A stretch of 64,000 nucleotides of DNA, taken from assembly GCA_037127315.1 (NCBI GenBank), contig JBBBDQ010000400.1, positions 1,027,501 through 1,091,500 of the forward strand, given 5' to 3'. Below the pieces are notes generated by a model that saw nothing but the letters and a program-made list of their open reading frames with translations, searched no databases and had not been told where the DNA came from. Positions 30,316 through 42,244 of this stretch are shown one piece after another; within the stretch, counting starts at the first letter, position 1; each line of letters begins with the position of its first letter. The stretch is from Ascarosepion bandense (Eukaryota; Mollusca; Cephalopoda; Sepiida; Sepiidae). The translations under genes were made by a program, and so were the position numbers.

Positions 30316-30945
30316 TATTTGAATGGATGCTTTGTTTTGTATATCTATTTTGGCTGTACTTTTGTGAAGAACTAGCTAAATTTTATTAGAACTAGTGTAC
30401 AATTCCTTGGGTTTGAATTCAGAATCTTTTTTTTACTATAACAATTATAGTTACATTGTTCAAATATCCATTTATTATATATAAAAACAAATCCAAGTTA
30501 AATCTCATTCACCTCTTTGGTTCTCACCTGCATGCTCGGTTTTAGCGAAGTTACACGTCTGATTACAATATACGTCTCTTCTATCTGCTTGTAAGGAATG
30601 TAAGCGTCTCCTAAAGGATGCAAAGTTATTGTTTCCTGATATAATAAAACGACATGTAGCATCTCGCAAGTTCGGTTATGGAGATTATCGGCTGCTTTGC
30701 TTTGAACAGCAGCAAACCCACAATCCCTCCTCTATTCAATCAATTCGAAGTCCTCAAATATACAGCAGACAAGATGGAATGATTTACTCGCAAATTTCCT
30801 TCCAAATCCACACTTGACTTAACTGAATGATATATGCATAACCCAGTCACTAGTCACGGGCATTATTTCTAAATTAGACTTCCATAAGGCAAACAGATGT
30901 GATTGAAATCCCATTCATCGCTTTAAAGAAATGTACCCCTTGTTG

Positions 30946-31244
30946 TGCGTTGTGGTGCAGTGGGTATCGACTCGGAACGAGAGATCGGCGTACCGAGTTC
31001 GAATTCCAGTTGAATTCCTAGCATTTACTTACGCACAAATACCCTTGGGAAAGATATTAATCCGTCTCTTTCCTTCAGTTATTGGTTAAATAATAGGACA
31101 GATTGGGTTCTATAGCCTTGGTCGGCAACCAGTCTACCGCAGGAAGCAAAGGCAACCTACTGCGGGATAATCTTTTGCCCAGTCAGTCATTTTTCTTTGA
31201 GATATGATCACCCAAAGCGTGTATCACGTATGACACTTTACTGA
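30946..31244 (+). mobile_element. SINE-A copy with 10-11 bp target-site duplication
   Basis: Complete, head tgcgttgtggtgcagtggg to tail cactttactga, flanked by ACCCCTTGTTG at 30935-30945 and 31244-31254. Confidence 0.95.
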
Positions 31245-31327
31245 CCCCTTGTTGGATATTAGTTAATATAAGTAGATTGGTGTAGTCACTCCAAATGAAA
31301 GGGTAACCTCTTGAGTTATCTAATATA

Positions 31328-31505
31328 TATCCGCAGACAGATCTGTTTCGCTGTATTACAGCTCATCAGTACGGTTAGACATCCGATTGCGTTTTAACCC
31401 AGGATTGAAACACGACCGAGTCGGTGATTCCAACTCCGAGCTATGGGCGCTCGGCAGAAGGCAGACTATATACGAGTGAATAGAATCCACTCGTGCAAAT
31501 TTGTT
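31328..31505 (-). mobile_element. SINE-B unit
   Basis: Minus strand has an A-box-like tagctcggagttggaatc and a B-box-like ggtcgtgtttcaatcctgg. The tail ctgtctgcgga is followed by a short TA run. Confidence 0.7.
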
Positions 31506-31509
31506 GGGT

Positions 31510-32065
31510 AGGTCCATTATAGTATAGTGGACAAACCCACCTGCTGAATTAGATACTCTCCTATGAATGAGGTAGATTATTTCAAGGGGACAAAAAGAAG
31601 GTAGTCATACTAGCAGGCAAGTTATTTGATTTCTGCACCCCTAAGCTGGCTCCTCATTCTCTCCAAACTCTACACATATTGCCTTTCTGCTTCCTGCTTT
31701 CTTGTTTGTTGGAAGACCTCATCTGCAGTCCCCATGTTTAAAATCTTTGCTGAACACTAAAAAAATGTATATATCGCTATGTATGTCATTATAATCATCC
31801 AGTGGTGAGGTTTTAGCTCGAGGATTCTAATGAGTGTGCCGCTATGCCTTAATTATTAATACTCTCAGATCTAGTCTTGTGTTTCACCTACGATTGGCGG
31901 AAACAGCCAAAAAGACCCTCAAATTCAATGAAAGTTAACAAGTGTGACAGAAATTATGGGCCCTCAACTAAACTTTAGTCAAGAATGTGCTGCAAACTGA
32001 CAAAACTGTGCAATAGATTGATATCAAGCTATGGCTTCTTCTATAAACAGGAAAGCAGTCAACAT
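31510..32065. other. Unassigned sequence
   Basis: Nothing recognised; ends at a (TA)n run (32069-32110). Confidence 0.4.
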
Positions 32066-32067
32066 AG

Positions 32068-32110
<43 letters not shown>

Positions 32111-32330
32111 TGTCTTGATGTTTGTGTGTGTATTACATAGTATGAAACTCCAAGCCGTGCTATAAACATAGTATTATATATATATTTATTAGTATATACT
32201 TACTAGCTGTGTTATATTTCACTGGGTACTGTTTTATTAAAATCGTAAAATTATATATATATATATATACACATACACACTGTGTTGATATATCTATTGT
32301 GCGTGTTGATATAGATTACCAGTGACGAGA

Positions 32331-32333
<3 letters not shown>

Positions 32334-32385
<52 letters not shown>

Positions 32386-32770
32386 GTTCGCAGACAGCCC
32401 TGTGTTGCTCTATCACAACTCATTAGTACGTTTGGCATCCGATTGTTTCTTGTCAGGATTGAAACCCGACTGAATTGACAACTTATGGCCGCCCGCTCGA
32501 GGAATGCGGACTTTAGCATGTTATGTACAATGTAAGCACACACCAGTTGCCGAGAGTGTTCAAATTCATTACTGAATTAACGATGCATAAATGCGGGATT
32601 AGCTACTGTTTTTAAAGTCTACCATTTATCCATAGTGCTCAACCGGCGTGCAAGAGCGTAAATAGTCATCCGCGGACAGTCCTGTTTAGCTGTATCAACT
32701 CATCAGTACGGATAGACATCCGATTGCTTCTAGCCAACTTTGTGAACCAAGATACCAGTCCAAATATCTC
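32334..32770 (-). mobile_element. SINE-B tandem pair with (TA)n tail
   Basis: Two head-to-tail units about 283 bp apart: gtcgttcgcagacagccctg at 32382 and gtcatccgcggacagtcctg at 32665. The outer unit's tail on the minus strand runs into the TA tract 32334-32381. Confidence 0.7.
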
Positions 32771-32774
32771 TGCG

Positions 32775-33235
32775 CATATATTGTAAAAAAGATTTTTAGA
32801 TTTAATGTAATTCTCATATGAATCGTAAGGCCAGATATGATCTGATCTGGAACTTAAAGTCAGGCTGGTGTGGATGTCGTATCTTTCTATTTACTTACAG
32901 GGTTGTTAGAGCTTTCACAGAATGGTTTTTGTATTTTCTTCTCTAGCGAAAGATAGACACACAAATCTGGAGAGTTTTAGATTACTTGCTTGCCAATGTT
33001 ATCAATTAAATTTCTTGAATAATCAAACAGTTGTAAAAAAGTTTCTAAAACAACAGCCATTATTTAAACTTATAATGCGAGTATTTCCTTTCTCCATCTT
33101 GGGACTTTAATCTGAAGAAAAATTACCATCTCAACAGTAATTCTTTATATACTATCGAAATTTTCAAATCTCACTCCAATTGTTATATTTCTGTAGTTTT
33201 GCTTTTATTTGCAACTATTTAAATGTTTTTCATTA
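32775..33235. other. Unassigned sequence
   Basis: Nothing recognised. Confidence 0.4.
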
Positions 33236-33239
33236 TACT

Positions 33240-34090
33240 TAACTTCTTTTCTCTGCGCCTTGACTTTTCATGACTCTCCACAATTTCCCTTGTAGCTCTT
33301 AGCAAATTTTGTAATTTTTGCTATCTCTCCTAAACCCTCTTCTACCATCGATTTACTCAAACTCTCTAGGTAGGTTTTCTGCTGTTTTTCCTTGCCCACT
33401 TACCTTAATATATCCTATGAGAACATCTTTATAATCCACTAAGCCTTCTTTCCTCACTATGTGCACCAGAAATTTAATCGTTATTTTTTTTTTTTGCTTA
33501 TGTTGATTATAAGTGTCCTTTTTGTTTCCATTTCTTCGAAAACTTTTTTCATATGTTCAGTTTTATGGTATATGCTTTAGCCTTTTATGGCTCTTCACAA
33601 CTTCTTTATAGCTTAGTAAAATTTTTTTCTATCTCTTCTAAACCATGTTCTGCCATTGCAAGCTCTCTAGGTAGGTTTTGTGCTGTTTTTTCTTGCCCAC
33701 TTACTTTAATATATCCTATGAGAACATCTTTATAATTCACTAAGCCTTCTTTCCTCACTATGTGCACCAGAAATTTATTCATTTTTTTTTTTTTTTTTTT
33801 GCTTATATTAATTATAAGTGTCCTTTTTGTTTCCATTTTCTCGATAAATTCCTCTTTTTTTCGTAAGCTCGGTGTTATGGTATTCTCAGTGGAATCAAAT
33901 TTCTGTTGCTTCAAATCACTTCTGATTCTGTGAAGAGATTTTCCAAAAAATTTCTTTGATTTCAGGGAAACTGTCCTGTTTTTTTTTTTTTTTTTTAATA
34001 TTTTGTTCAGGTTCTGGAAGATACCTTTTGCTTTTCTTATTCGCCTTCTGATTTCGGTGTCGCACTTAAAACACTTTCCTAAATATTGAA
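33240..34090 (-). mobile_element. LINE-R ORF2 C-terminal fragment with 300-bp tandem duplication
   Basis: Minus strand reads KFKYLGKCFKCDTEIRRRI, a decayed middle, EEFIEKMETKRTLIINI, HIVRKEGL. The segment from ctctctaggtaggtttt to about ttgtttccat occurs at 33362 and again at 33663. An unbroken minus frame 33606-33914 is part of it. RTE-like by its FKYLGS and METKR blocks. Confidence 0.82.
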
Positions 34091-34299
34091 TTTAAAAAAT
34101 AAGATGTTACCTGTATAAAAAAAAAAATAATAATCAGAGGAAATAAAACTTCATGCTTGTTCTCCTATTTAAAAAAAAAGTTTTTAATCAGTGTATTTCA
34201 TATCAAATTAAGTTAATTTAAATTTAACTGAGAGATTTTCTTTTAGGACTCTCACAAAACACTTTCTTTATTCGCTAGAAATGTTCACCAATTTTTTTA

Positions 34300-34715
34300 A
34301 TCATTGCGCCGCAATCAAGGCAATAAAGCCAGTAAGCTTATTGCAAAAGAATATAAAAAAAGAAAACATTATTAAGGAGAGAGAATAATAAAATAACAAG
34401 AATTAAGAAGACAGAATGTAACTATTGGCATTGCATTTACATTTTCGAAGGAAAGCAAGAAACAGGGGCAGTTTTCTAGACGCGAAAAGTGCGAGAGAAG
34501 AAACTATTAGTATAGAACCTACGTTTACCTCTACCCATTTCAATTGTAAATTATAACGACCTTGCCGCCAATCTAGTACTGCCTTTAAATTCACAAGGTA
34601 TAGCTAGCAAACAGGAAATCTCATTAGAAAAAAAATATGAAAATACTTTTTAAAAAGACACAGGAAAGCTACGTTACAGCAGTGGCTGACTGTAACCGAG
34701 GTGCCAAGTCAGGAT
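34300..34715 (-). mobile_element. LINE-J2 3' fragment
   Basis: 3' UTR aggcaataaagccagtaag ... then the decayed tail (W, F and NRKF-like residues) through gccgccaatctagtactgcc. Same family as 790-1190. Confidence 0.75.
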
Positions 34716-34719
34716 CGAT

Positions 34720-35345
34720 AACATTGCACATCTCTATCGCTTATTTTTGCAATCATGGCACTTCCATCATATAGAGAAAAATTATTTGTGCATTTCAGAT
34801 CTTTCTTAAGCCAGGCTACTTGTAAGAACCGATCTTTTTTATTATTGAGAAAGGGTAACCAGTTTATTATACCGACACAGTGTTAAATTTATCCCTAGCT
34901 TTTACTGAGTTATTGGACTTTTGCGTACAACAGACATTTTTTTTTTTTTGGTGGGGAAGGTCCAAAAAATTATTTTAAATAAAGAAACAGGCATATTTTT
35001 TCTTTTAATTAAATCACTGAAACCTCTCATAAATTGATAAAAGTATGTACACGTTTATTTTTCATTTAACATAACTGTTACTCTCAAATATTTACGAATA
35101 TGCTTCCGAAAAAAAAAAAAATCCACACAACGTCATGGACTGAGTTTGTACTTTATCGATATTCTAAACAGGAGCACTCTTCTAAATCGATAAAAAAAAA
35201 TCAATATTGTTCGATTCCGAGAAATATTGCCGCTTAAAGGCGGTCTAACTCGAATAACATGCTAATGCTGATATCCCACACACTACCCGAAGTAAAAAAC
35301 AAGGAAAGTAACCTCCATCAATACTGGGAATGTGGGTTGTGGTGA
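34720..35345. other. Unassigned sequence
   Basis: AT-rich; nothing recognised. Confidence 0.4.
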
Positions 35346-35351
35346 GGTTGT

Positions 35352-35645
35352 ACGTTGTAGGGTAGCGGATATCGGCTCGCTACGAGAAATCGGAGAGCCG
35401 AGTTCCAATTCCACTTGAATTCCTTGCATTCACTTTCGCGCAAATACTCTTGGGAAAAGTATTAATCCCATCTCTTCCTTTCAGCTATGAATTAAATAGC
35501 ACGGCAGACTAGGTTCTATAGCCTTGATGGCGACCAGTCTACCGTAGAAAGAAATGCCAACCTACACCGGGAAAGTTTTCTCCCTAGTCATCAGTCATGG
35601 ATCACCTAAGCATATATCACGTTTGGCACTTAACTGACTCGCTCG
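35352..35645 (+). mobile_element. SINE-A copy
   Basis: Head gtagggtagcggatatcgg, B-box gagttccaattcc, complete body and tail. Confidence 0.88.
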
Positions 35646-35849
35646 GAGGATAAAGAGGTTTGCCTAGAGTCAATCTCCCCTACTTGTTAAAATAACAAGT
35701 TACATCATCATTGACGACCTCTTTGTCAATGGTCTATGTTCTACTGGGTGGGATGTGTTTAGGCGAATTAACTACTACTGTACATTATTTCTAATGGATA
35801 GACGTATTTTGGTAGAAGCTCTGTTTTTTTTTTATATATATATATATAA

Positions 35850-36073
35850 TTAAACGGTACGTTTATTTACATCTGCTGACCTGAATAATCGAGAAAACAT
35901 GTTGGTAAAATATGCGTTTTCCGATAGGATTCGAACCTGAGCCCCCGAGGACAAACAGTCATTAGATCTGATGTGTCATAACTACTCGAGCACGTAGGAC
36001 TAATAGTCAAACAAAGCCCGAATAATTCTTTTAAATAAAAACTTTCCCAATTTTTCTGATTATTAATATCTGC
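35850..36073 (-). mobile_element. SINE-C (tRNA-Ser/Leu-like) copy
   Basis: Minus strand shows gtgctcgagtagttatgac, a long variable region and ggttcgaatcctatcgg, the layout of a class II tRNA. It continues into a non-tRNA body ending at about 35850 beside a (TA)n run. A functional tRNA is ruled out by poor acceptor pairing and the lack of an intact anticodon arm. Confidence 0.72.
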
Positions 36074-36606
36074 TCTACAAAAGGTAGCAGAAGAAAGTAA
36101 CAAGAAAGGACTAAAGATAAACGACACGAAAACCGAATGAATGGTCATCAGTAAAAAGGGCAGCCCAAAATGCCAAATACAGGTCGGGGATACCAGAATC
36201 AAGCAGGTACAAAAATTTAAATACCTGGGAAGCGTTATAACAGAAGACGGAAAGTCCGACACAGAGATCCGAAGGCGAATTGGCATAGCGAAGGAAGCAT
36301 TCCAGAAGTTGAGTAAGGTATTAAGAAACAGGACAATTTCGCTAGAAACTAGGATGAGAGTACTGTATTGCTATGCGCTGTCCGTCCGTTCTTCAATATG
36401 GCAGTGAATGCTGGACAATATCATCAAATATGAAGGAAAAACTTGAAGCAACTGAAATGTGCTTCTGCAGAAGGATGCGACGAATATCATGGATCGAGCA
36501 TGTGAGCAATGCTGAGGTTTTAGAAAGGATGGAAACAAAAAGGAAATTGATACTGAGCATCAAGAAGAGACAGCTGAAGTTCCTGGGACACGCAATGAGG
36601 TTCTAA
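36074..36606 (+). mobile_element. LINE-R ORF2 C-terminal fragment
   Basis: LQKVAEESNKKGLKIN, one stop, then FKYLGSVITEDGKSDTEIRR, a frameshift near 36390, QYGSECWTISSNMKEKL, RISWIEHVSN, METKRKLILSI. The conserved blocks follow the reverse transcriptase domain in RTE-like elements. Ends abruptly at 36606. Confidence 0.9.
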
Positions 36607-36689
36607 TGGGCATAAAGTGGGGGATCAGTTTTATATTGTCATGAAGTAATAAACTGACCCCCCCCCCCATTAATTACTACTTAATAATA

Positions 36690-36890
36690 TAATACATCTC
36701 TTCCCCCCTGTAGCTGAGAGTCAAATAACAGGACAGATTGGGTTCTATAGTCTTGGTCGGCAACCAGTCTACCGCAGAAAGCAATGGCAACCTACTGCGG
36801 GATAATCTTCTGCCCAGTCAGTCATGTCTCTTTCGAGACATGATCGCCCAAGCGTGTATCACGTATGGCACTTAACTGACTGACTCTGTT
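36690..36890 (+). mobile_element. 5'-truncated SINE-A
   Basis: Starts at tctcttcccccctgtag in the body and ends cttaactgactgact. Close to consensus, so fairly young. Confidence 0.9.
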
Positions 36891-36894
36891 TTTT

Positions 36895-37610
36895 ATTATC
36901 AAATATATAGTTAAACTCGAGAAACTCATTTTCTTTAGTTTTTTTTTAAGAAAAAGATTTTATTATTTCAACAGGGAGCAGCACTAACTGCTTTGTCAAT
37001 GACTTCTAAATATTTCCTTATAAGAAAACAGCTAATATTACCATTAAAAAGAAAATACAAAAACTATCCAATTGGTTTTCACATATTACCACTTACATAC
37101 GTTGTTTAAATATTTCATATCAATCATTTATCTTACAAATTTCGACATGAGTGAATGAATATAGGGTGAATATGAGGGAGGGGTTCTAATATGCAAATAC
37201 GGATCAGTTCTCAAAGTCTTTAATAAATGGAAAACACTTAGTCAAGTCCATCAATGTAAATAATGCGATTTTCTCACTAATAAATCCAAATTGAGTCTCC
37301 AAGTGTGATAGATTTGACAGGCAAAGCAAGGACTGAAAAGAAAATTGGCTTGCTGCCAATCACTGTTTACACACTGATTGGCTTCTTCTTTCGAAAGATG
37401 AAATTCACAAGAGGAATTTACTTATATTGGCATTTTTTTGTTTAGTTTAATTTTAATTTTTTTTTGTCTTATTCTTTTCCTGCCACCAATTTCTTATTCG
37501 GCAATCAACCACTGCAAAAAAAAAAAAAAAAAAACGATAATAAAAATAATTTACTTTAGTTTACTTTTTTTATTCCGCCATTTTTTTATTTTTAAAGATT
37601 TGTCCTTTCT
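36895..37610. other. Unassigned AT-rich sequence
   Basis: Nothing recognised; A-run at 37515-37534. Confidence 0.4.
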
Positions 37611-37612
37611 GT

Positions 37613-38140
37613 CGTAGTCACATTAATAATAAAAATAATTACTACTATTAATATTATTAATAATAATTACTACTGTTATTATTATCGTAGTCACTTTAAT
37701 AATAATAAAAATAATTACTACTGTTAATATTATTAATAATAATTACTACTGTTATTATTATCGTAGTCACTTTAATAATAATAAAAATAATTACTACTGT
37801 TAATATTATTAATAATAATTACTACTGTTATTATTATCGTAGTCACTTTAATAATAATAAAAATAATTACTACTGTTAATATTATTAATAATAATTACTA
37901 CTGTTATTATTATCGTAGTCACTTTAATAATAATAAAAATAATTACTACTGTTAATATTATTAATAATAATTACTACTGTTATTATTATCGTAGTCACTT
38001 TAATAATAATAATAATAATAATTACTATTGTTATTATTATCATCGTAGTCACTTTAATAATAATAAAAATAATTACTACTATTAATATTATTAATAATAA
38101 TTACTACTGTTATTATTATTATCGTAGTCACTTTAATAAT
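37613..38140. repeat. 76-bp minisatellite of AAT-rich units
   Basis: gtagtcac recurs at 37614, 37687, 37763, 37839, 37915, 37991, 38045 and 38124, spacing 76 bp in the centre with one shortened unit (54 bp). Confidence 0.95.
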
Positions 38141-38235
38141 AACTATTATAGTGCTAACATACAATAAATGATGATACAAATAATATTATTGTAAGCAAGG
38201 ACAAAATAATATGATAATCATTATTATTATTATTG

Positions 38236-38243
38236 TAAGCACT

Positions 38244-38290
<47 letters not shown>
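38236..38290. repeat. (AAT)n microsatellite
   Basis: Pure trinucleotide run just left of the LINE-E fragment. Confidence 0.95.
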
Positions 38291-38291
<1 letters not shown>

Positions 38292-38411
38292 GAGGTGAAT
38301 TTGCCTGGAAGAAAGGAGGGAATATCGACTGTGATAATATTAATGAGGGTGAATTGACAAAAAAAAAAACAGCTGCATGAAGAAGAGAACACCTGAAGTA
38401 ATAATAATAAC

Positions 38412-38445
<34 letters not shown>

Positions 38446-39325
38446 TTGACAAAGTTAATACTCATCGATGGTTACGTGCATCTGGATTAAAGTCTGAAAC
38501 TGAAGGATTTATACTTGCAGCACAAGACCAAAGTCTTTTCACGAGAAACTTTCAGGCAAATATTATGCATAATAATATGGATCCAAAATGCAGGTTTTGT
38601 GATAAACACCAAGAAACAATAGACCACCTAATCTCAGGCTGTTCTGTGCTTGCCCCAAACGAATATAAAAATCGCCACGATAGAGTTGGGCAATATTTAC
38701 ATTGGACAATGTGCAAACATTATGGAAAAGCTGTAAACAAACACTGGTATGAACATCATCCAGCACCGGTTACAGAAATAGAAAATGTAACCATTCTATG
38801 GGATTACACCATCTACACAGACAGAAAAATTGAAGCAAACAGGCCAGACATTATTGTTAAAAACCAGAAGGAGAAAACTTGTCTATTAATTGATATGGCT
38901 TGTCCAGCGGATTGTAACATAGCAATCAAGGAATTTGAAAAACTGTCAAAATATAAAGACCTGGAAATTGAAATAGAAAAAATGTGGAAATTGAAAACAA
39001 GAGTTGTGCCAGTGATAGTAGGTGCACTTGGAATGATAAAAAATGGAACAAAACAACACATTGAAAGAATCCCTGGAAACCCCAGCTTAAGAGACATACA
39101 AAAAATTGTCTTATTAAGTACAGCCCACACACTAAGGAAAACTTTATCTATGTAATGCTGAGGATGATAGGGAAGATAGAAAAACATGAAATGGAGCCAT
39201 AACAACACGCCACTACCTGCCTTAGGTCTCCCCGCAGACTTGGTTGGTAGTGAGACCAAAGCAGAAATCGAAATATGATGAAAAAATGACATAATTATTA
39301 TTATTATTATTATTATTATTATAGT
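38291..39325 (+). mobile_element. LINE-E: R2-like retrotransposon 3' part with endonuclease domain
   Basis: Frame open from 38397, through an (AAT)n run, then HRWLRASGLKSETEGF, to the stop at 39153. After the methionine at 38565 residues 9-26 form a C-x2-C-x8-H-x4-C zinc knuckle. Further on come NRPDIIV and CLLIDMACP, the RPD...D catalytic motif of the restriction-like endonuclease of R2-clade elements. The enzyme nicks target DNA to prime reverse transcription. The 3' UTR ends in an (ATT)n tail at 39293-39321. The reverse transcriptase is missing, so it is a 5'-truncated copy with an undamaged C-terminus. Confidence 0.9.
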
Positions 39326-39488
39326 AATTTCTACAGAAATGTTAATTTACAAGAGTGGAGCGTTCTCTTTTTGGCGTGCATGTCTCATAATATATCATCT
39401 AGTTTTTACGTAGTACTGCTCAGTATATTGCTCGAAGTTTCTACTGAGCCCAAGTGCACCCTGTCAGGCTTAACGATTCTTCTTCTTC

Positions 39489-40262
39489 TATGTACCTTGT
39501 CCTTTCAGGACGTACATGATCATGGCCTTCCACGTCTCTCTATCCTTGGTGGCTCTTAGCACGCTTTCTCCTGAAACATATCTCAGCCCCCGTTTCGTCA
39601 TCCACCTGCTCAGGCCCTTCAAATATGTTATCCACTGCTTTCCTCTGTCTCTTTTTCCCACCATCTAGCCTGTTAGTATCAGATTCTCCATGCCCTCCTT
39701 CCTTATTGCATGTCTCAGGAACTTCATTTGTCTCTTCCTGATTCTCAATATTAATTTCTTTTTCGTTTCCATTCTTTCCAAAACCTCATCATTGCTCACA
39801 TGCTCGGTCCACGATATCCGCAGCATCCTTCTGTAGAACCACATTTCAGCAGCTTCAAGTTTTCCTTCATCTTTGTTGATATTGTTCAACATTCACTGCC
39901 ATATTGAAGAACTGACATCACATAGCAATCCATCACTCTCTTCTTTGTCTCCAGCGAAAGTTTCCTGTGTCGTAACACTCAACTCAGCTTTTCAAACGCG
40001 TCCTTCGCCATTCCAATTCGCCTTTGGATCTCTGTGTCGCACTTTTCGTCTTCAGTTATAACACTTCCAAGATATTTAAATTTTCGTACCTGCTTGATTT
40101 TAACACCCCCCCCCCACTTTGGGCTGCTCTTTGTGCTGATGACAATGCATTCGGTTTTCTTGCAGTTTATTTGTAATCCCTTCATGTCACTCTCTTCAGC
40201 TATCTTCTGTAGAAGGTCCTGTAGTTTTTTCTTGTCTGCAATCAACACAATTAAACTCAATT
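39489..40262 (-). mobile_element. LINE-R ORF2 C-terminal fragment
   Basis: Minus strand begins at IVLIADKKKLQDLLQKI, just after where the YADD motif would be, and runs through FKYLGSVITEDEKCDTEIQR, EAAEMWFYRRMLRISWTEHV, METKKKLILRI to LKGQGT and a stop. A gap near 39895-39980 breaks the frame. Collinear with 41276-42022. Confidence 0.9.
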
Positions 40263-40264
40263 AA

Positions 40265-40765
40265 TACGTCAATAAATTCACAAACTAATTCTATCCGTAC
40301 GCTATCAGTTAACTATATAATAAAAAAAGACTGTATTTTTTGTAATTCTGCAATCGTATTTTCTTTGACTAATCGATAATATTTTTATCTTTGCCATTCA
40401 TGCCTTTGTCATATGTAACAAATAATTGTACTTTTTAAATCATTAAATGTAAAACTATGAAAAGAAAGCATGACTTATCATGTCTAAAATTGACAGCAAT
40501 AGTTATGTGAATTTGCAGCTGCTTCGTTCATACCTTCTGGATGAATAAATTAATATTTTTACCTTTACAATTAACTTTATTGTCATATATAAAAAAAATT
40601 CTACTTTTCAAATCATAAAAGTAATAATAATAATAAAAGACAGCTAACTCGAAAAAATGAAAACTATCAGGTCATTTATTTGCTAATGAGATATTTCGTT
40701 GTTATGAAAACAAAATAATATCTCATTACTAAGAGAGAAATCAGACTACGTTATCAATATAAGTG
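40265..40765. other. Unassigned AT-rich sequence
   Basis: Nothing recognised. Confidence 0.4.
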
Positions 40766-40769
40766 AATG

Positions 40770-40962
40770 CTAGACAGTTCTCCTCACAGATGAAAAATAT
40801 ACATATTGAGGCACTGGAAATGCCGTTCTATAGAAATATACTCAGAATAACATGAACTTAATCTCTGAGAACGACACAATTTTAGAAAAAAATGAAGTAA
40901 AAAGATACTTATTAGCACCGGTAAGAGAAAATTGACGTATTTAGGATACCTACTACAAGACC
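40770..40962 (+). mobile_element. Decayed LINE-R fragment
   Basis: Reads QFSSQMKNIHIEALEMPFYR, NILRIT, then stops. Matches the YGSECWTISS...EMWFYRRMLRIS block. It ends at the SINE insertion. Confidence 0.65.
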
Positions 40963-41275
40963 AGGATGTGCGTTGCAGTACAATAGATATCGACTCGGAA
41001 CGACAAATCGGGGTGCCGAGTTCGAATTTCAGTTGAATTCCTTGCATTCACATAGGCACAAATACCCTTGGGAAAGGTATTAATCCGTCTCTTCCCTCCA
41101 CTTATGGGCTAAATAACAGGACAGATTGGGTTTTATAGCCTTGGTCGGCAACCAGTCTACCGCAGAAAGCAATGGCAAACTACTGCGGGATAATCTTTTG
41201 CCCAGTCAGTCATGTCTCTTTCGAGACATGATCGCCAAACGCGTGTATCACGTATGGCACTTAACTGACTGACTG
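40963..41275 (+). mobile_element. SINE-A inserted in LINE-R with 11-bp duplication
   Basis: Complete copy flanked by ACTACAAGACC at 40952-40962 and 41276-41286. Confidence 0.95.
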
Positions 41276-42022
41276 ACTACAAGACCTCCTACAGAATGTA
41301 GCGGTGGAGCGTGACAAAAAAGGACTAGAAAGAAACTTCAAGAAAACTGAATGCATGGTCATCAGCAAAAGGTGCAACCCAAAATGCCAAATAAAGGTGG
41401 GGGATACCTGAATAAAGCAAGTACAAAAATTTAAATACCTAGGAAGTGTTCTAACAGGAGATGGAAAGTGTGACAAAGAGATCCGAAGGTGAATTGGCGT
41501 GGCAAAGGACGCATTCCAGAAGCTGAGTAAAGAACTAACAAACAGAATAATTTCACTGGAAACAAAGAAAAGAGTGCTGGATTGCTATGTGATGTCACTT
41601 CTTCAATACGGCAGTGAATGTTGCACAATATCATCGAAAATGAGGACAAAACTGGAAGCAGCGGAAATGTGGTTCTACAGAAGGATGCTGCGGATATCGT
41701 GGACTGAGCATGCAAGCAACGATGAGGTGTTGGAAAGAATGGCAACAAAAAGGAAATTAATACTGAGCATCATGAAGAGACAACTGAAGTTCCTGGGACA
41801 CGCAGTGAGGAAGGAGAGCTTAGAGAACCCGATACTGACTGGCCAGATAGAAGGAAAGAGAGACAGAGGAAGGCAGCGGATAACATATTTTCAGAGCCTG
41901 ATCAGGTGGATGACGGAACGGGGGTTGCCAGGAGTAACAGGAGCAAATATACTAAGAGCCACAAGGGATAGGGAGACTTGGAGAACCATGATCGCCTACG
42001 TCCTGAAGGGACAGGGCACATA
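41276..42022 (+). mobile_element. LINE-R ORF2 C-terminal part, mostly open
   Basis: LQDLLQNVAVERDKKG and FKYLGSVLTGDGKCDKEIRR with two early stops, then an unbroken frame 41499-42023 (MAKDAFQKLSKEL, YGSECCTISSKM, EMWFYRRMLRISWTEH, GKRDRGRQRITYFQ, VLKGQGT). This is the longest LINE-R reading frame here. It holds the region after the reverse transcriptase, with no catalytic domain. Confidence 0.92.
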
Positions 42023-42119
42023 GAAAAAGAATGTGAAAAGGAGGCTTAAGAAATTTGAGGCTAACATAAGAAGGCAAGAGGAACAGATGAAAGCAGCTAA
42101 TCTAACCTAATGATCTCTT

Positions 42120-42242
42120 GTAAATGGTCGGCAAAACAGGAGTTAGCAAAAAAAGAAACTTTCCTTAAGAGCTACAAAAGACTAGAAATAGTGGAGAGTC
42201 GTGATATCCCAAGCCTTCAAGGGATGCGACACATAGAAGAAG
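42120..42242 (+). mobile_element. Decayed LINE-R 3' end
   Basis: ggagagtcgtgatatcccaa ... gggatgcgacacatag resembles the last codons at 41970-42022 (ending VLKGQGT). Confidence 0.45.
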
Positions 42243-42244
42243 GA

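Noticed and set aside
35920..36000. Functional tRNA-Ser or tRNA-Leu gene (minus strand)
   Set aside because: tRNA-like boxes are present, but acceptor and anticodon arms do not fold properly and a second copy at 29700 shares non-tRNA flanks, so it is a SINE.
38565..39155. 196-codon frame as a host zinc-finger protein
   Set aside because: The CCHC plus RPD...D layout and the repeat tail identify it as the endonuclease end of an R2-like LINE.
41499..42023. 174-codon frame as a host gene
   Set aside because: It is the C-terminal part of a 5'-truncated RTE-like LINE, with collinear broken copies elsewhere in the window.
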